This document shows, piece by piece, positions 61,281 through 64,000 of a stretch of DNA of 64,000 nt; position 1 is the first letter of the stretch, and each line of letters begins with the position of its first letter. The notes under the pieces are model-generated. The model was not told where the DNA came from, ran no database searches, and worked only from the letters and a program-made list of their open reading frames with translations. Location of the stretch: NCBI RefSeq assembly GCF_958979055.1, contig NC_084897.1, positions 21,439,628 to 21,503,627 of the forward strand. Reading direction: 5' to 3'. The stretch comes from Alnus glutinosa. Its lineage: Eukaryota; Streptophyta; Magnoliopsida; Fagales; Betulaceae. The translations under genes were made by a program, and so were the position numbers.

Positions 61281-62116
61281 TAAAAAACCAAAATTTTGTA
61301 ATTTTTTGGTTTTGAATTTGGTTATTTTGGATTTGTAATGTCTTTAAGTATTTGGTTATTTGGATTTGTTTGGTTTTGAATTTGGTTATTTGGATTTGAA
61401 AAATTAGATTTGGATTTGGTTATGTTTGTGTTTTGGATTTGTAATTTTGTATTTAGATTTGTTAATTTTGTACCAAAGGACAAAAGGCCCAAAAAGTATT
61501 AAATTTTTTTTTTGAAAAAATTAAAATATGTACAAAAACCGACCCAAAACCGGTGTAAACCTGGCCCAAAACTGGTGTAAACATAGCCCAAAACCGGTCT
61601 AAACCAGGCCCAAAATCGAAATTCAAAAGCGGTTTTAAACCGCCGGTTATAACCGCTAACCGGCGGTTATAAAAATAACCGCCTCCGCCTAGGCGGTTAG
61701 CGGTTGCGGTTGGTAAAATAAAATAACCGCTAGGCGGTTAGCGGTTTTAGCCAATAACCGCCGGTTATAACCGCTTGTTTGTAGAGAGACCCGTGGGTTT
61801 GATTTCTGGTGGCCTAAGAAGAGACACAGTGAGAGGAATGTCCGATCTCTGGTGGGTGATGTTGGGTGACTGGGTCGATTCCGTAGAAGTTGAGGGCGCG
61901 ATTCTGGTGGCTTGAAGTACGAACTTCCGGTGAAACAAGAGGAAATTTCCGGTGGAATTCCGGACATTTCAAACTGTGGAATTCCAGTAGAATTCTGAAC
62001 TGTGAATTTTTCAGTGATCCTAGGGCTTGGGGCTTTGCTGTGGTTGAAGAAATTTTTGATTTTGATTGAGTTTGAGTTTTGACGGAGTGGAGACGATTGA
62101 GGATGAGGAAGGTGGA

Positions 62117-62151
<35 letters not shown>

Positions 62152-62352
62152 TTTTTTTTATTTATTAAAATATTATGTTGGGAATCTACAGTAACCACGT
62201 ATATTTACATGGTTTTTACTATAGATTCCCAAGGAGATCATGTAAATTTAGGATGTTTGATGGAGGGTGTTTTTTGATGTTTTTGATGAATTTTTTTTTC
62301 TAAATATAAGGAAGGGAACCATTTTAGGGAGTCTGATGGAAGTGCTCTTAAA
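60695..62352. mobile_element. large inverted-repeat element with TTAGAGCACTT-like ends
   Basis: Left end AGAACACTCACATCATTTTC with TTCTTATATTTAAAGAAC; right end, complemented, AAGAGCACTTCCATCAGAC with CTTATATTTAG. The ends are imperfect. The inside has GA runs and GC-richer sequence possibly taken from the host (61780-62100) plus a nested repeat at 61137-61790. A frame at 61689-62198 is not recognisable. Boundaries approximate. Confidence 0.45.
61137..61790. repeat. AACCGCTA-rich nested repeat element
   Basis: Starts GGGGTGTTCAAACGG and consists largely of GCGGTTATAACCGC, AACCGCTAACCGC and their complements at both ends (61150-61245 and 61625-61790), around an AT/TTTGGATTT-rich middle with (TA)n at 61245-61275. 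The words are self-complementary. Resembles the subterminal repeats of hAT-like elements; no complete pair of ends found. Confidence 0.5.
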
Positions 62353-63150
62353 GCATTTACATTGTGTTATGTAAAACCCACTGCAAATCTACAATACATA
62401 AAAAATAATAAAATAATAAAAAAAAACTACAAAAATGCTCCTGCATCGACTTCTCTATTCTACTGCCAGTTTAGATTTGTTGAAGATTTGTGAACAGTAT
62501 AACGCCACATGGGGCAATCGATTTTTTTTATGATTGTTTCTCTCACTTTCGTTCACTTTTTTCGTCTTTCCTATCACTTTCTTTCACTTTCTTCCGCTTG
62601 CCGACAGTCTCTCCAGGAAGTACAGGCAAGCTCATCGTCGCTGGCTCGGAGGTTGGAGATCTCGACGGTGATGACTGCCGGATATCCAGGCTGGTACACG
62701 TCCTTGTCCATCTGGAGCTTCAGAGTCGGCCGGAGCTGGAGCGATCTGGTGAGCTCATCGTCGCTAGCTTGGGGGTTGGAGATCTCAACAGTGATGACTA
62801 TCGGATCGCCAAGCTGGTCTTTAGAGTCGGTTGGAGCTGGAGCGATATGGCAAGCTCATCGTCGCTAGCTTGGGGGTTGGAGATCTCAACAGTGATGACT
62901 ACCGGATCGCCAAGCTGGTCTTTAGAGTCGGCTGGAGCTGGAGCGATATGGCAAGCTCATCGTCGCTTTCTTCGTCCTGATCACGGTTTTAACAAAAGGA
63001 ATAAAAAAAAATATTAAAAAATGATTATTTTAATAAAATAGATAAAAATTTAGATAATCGGTTGGAGAGTAGTTTTAAGAGTGGTTAGTTAAACTAGTAA
63101 AAAGTGGGTTTTGATTATCGAGAATAGATAAAAATTTGCATCAATCAATG
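62353..63150. mobile_element. element with GC-rich tandem-repeat core
   Basis: Left AAGCATTTACATTGTG and right CAATGTGAATGCAGAACATT are roughly inverted. The centre carries the tandem repeat at 62629-62975. Frames at 62490-63017 run through the repeat and match nothing known. Could be a MITE that picked up and amplified foreign DNA. Confidence 0.4.
62629..62975. repeat. tandem repeat, units of 123, 101 and 101 bp
   Basis: AGCTCATCGTCGCT recurs at 62629, 62752, 62853 and 62954. The 101-bp units are nearly identical and carry GGGGGTTGGAGATCTCAACAG; the first, 123-bp unit is diverged and has a 22-bp extra piece. Confidence 0.85.
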
Positions 63151-63674
63151 TGAATGCAGAACATTCAAATCTCTATTTTTACTTATTAATTTTTATTATT
63201 TTATTTAAATATTTATTTTAAAGGATTTTATTTTATATATATATATATATGGTAAGTGAATAGTATTTTTTGTGAACACGGTGGCAGCTTACCAAATGTT
63301 TTAGTATTTTGTTAAGCCAAATTAAATCATTTTGATTCCATTCTAATATATTGACTAACCAAAATAAGCTGGATGAGAATACTATGATGTATGAATAAAT
63401 TATAAGATGTATTCACATTATCGCATTTCTGAGGTGAAAATTTCACAGAGACAGTGAGCTATTCAAATGGGCTTAGATTTATAATTTGATATTTGTCGAG
63501 AAAGTCCAGCATGAGAGCTAGGTGGGCCGTAGGTAAGCAGGGGTGCTTTCTTTAACGCCGAAGCCCACAGCAAGATAAAGGTCCATGGCACCGTATGTGA
63601 AAGGCCCATTCTCTCTCTCTCTCTCTCTTTTGATTTAGGCGTATAGGTCTTTGATTCAAATCTTATTGCAAAAT

Positions 63675-63847
63675 GAGTAATGATTGATTGCCACTTTTTT
63701 ATACAACTTTTCATCACTTTACTTGTGTGACAAGGTGGTCATCTACCTTATTTTATTTTTAAAATTAAAAAAATAGTAGGGGACCACCTTGCCACATAGG
63801 CAAGATGGTGAAAAATTGTATAAAAATGTGGCAATAAATCATTACCC
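63675..63847. mobile_element. foldback MITE (173 bp)
   Basis: Ends GAGTAATGATTGATTGCCAC and GGGTAATGATTTATTGCCAC (complement). 9-bp duplication TTGCAAAAT (63666-63674) and TTGCAAAAA (63848-63856), 8 of 9. Arms also pair at GACAAGGTGGTC. Its terminal GAGTAATG links it to the formin-intron element. Confidence 0.8.
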
Positions 63848-64000
63848 TTGCAAAAAATGGCATTCAAAGAGTTTTATTATTTTCAGAGGCATTTTTTAAA
63901 ACTAATAATAGAATTGGACATCATATTAGGTCGCTTTTTACCTTTACTTTTTTTTTTATATATATAATACTTTTAAAATTATTATTGAATTTTGATCAAG
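63848..64000. other. window end, AT-rich
   Basis: No feature seen. Confidence 0.5.

Overview
This is nuclear DNA of a flowering plant, most likely a woody eudicot. Genes have several introns with GT/AG borders, a Pol III tRNA is present, intergenic DNA is AT-rich, and miniature transposons, LTR-retrotransposon remnants and LINE tails are dense. The families present are plant ones: an E-class PPR protein, an SPKK-tailed H2A, a RecQsim helicase and a class I formin. I cannot name the species. Nothing looks bacterial.

Genes, left to right: an intronless PPR-E protein (2180-4381, -); a two-exon H2A.W-type histone (10290-11134, -) with a repeated octamer/CCAAT-like promoter; tRNA-Gly(CCC) (16500-16570, -) with a decayed copy nearby; a 127-aa single-pass membrane protein (19564-19947, -); a 15-exon RecQsim helicase (21199-28202, -); a broken OB-fold gene (35311-35338 and 43817-43936, +) split by a retroelement; an N-terminally truncated BiP-like HSP70 (49171-51309, -); and a four-exon class I formin (54585-58188, -). 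From memory the Arabidopsis H2A.W.7 and RECQSIM loci (At5g27670, At5g27680) are neighbours, so the H2A-helicase pair looks like old conserved synteny.

Mobile DNA fills most of the rest. There is one Tourist/PIF-type element with TAA duplication (5473-6752). At least nine small inverted-repeat elements have 9-bp target duplications typical of Mutator-like elements; two families show copies inserted into their own kind (7068-8687 and 46735-47106), and another is nested in a different one (30043-31039). The largest structure, 35339-43811, is bounded by ~205-bp LTRs and a perfect 5-bp duplication (AACAC). It carries a large imperfect palindrome of Ty3/gypsy chromovirus sequence (gag, LTR, an extra ORF, integrase end plus chromodomain). 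It sits inside a codon of the OB-fold gene. LINE tails occur at 4919, 47143 and 48335, and a 23-bp LINE stub with an 18-bp duplication lies upstream of the BiP-like gene.

I found no CRISPR, operon or novel defence system. The most unusual items are the palindromic composite retroelement, its extra ORF, the truncated BiP reading frame, the self-nested MITEs and the triplicated histone promoter module. Coordinates of splice sites were derived by eye from GT/AG borders and reading-frame continuity. The summed exons of H2A, RecQsim, BiP-like and formin are each an exact multiple of three.
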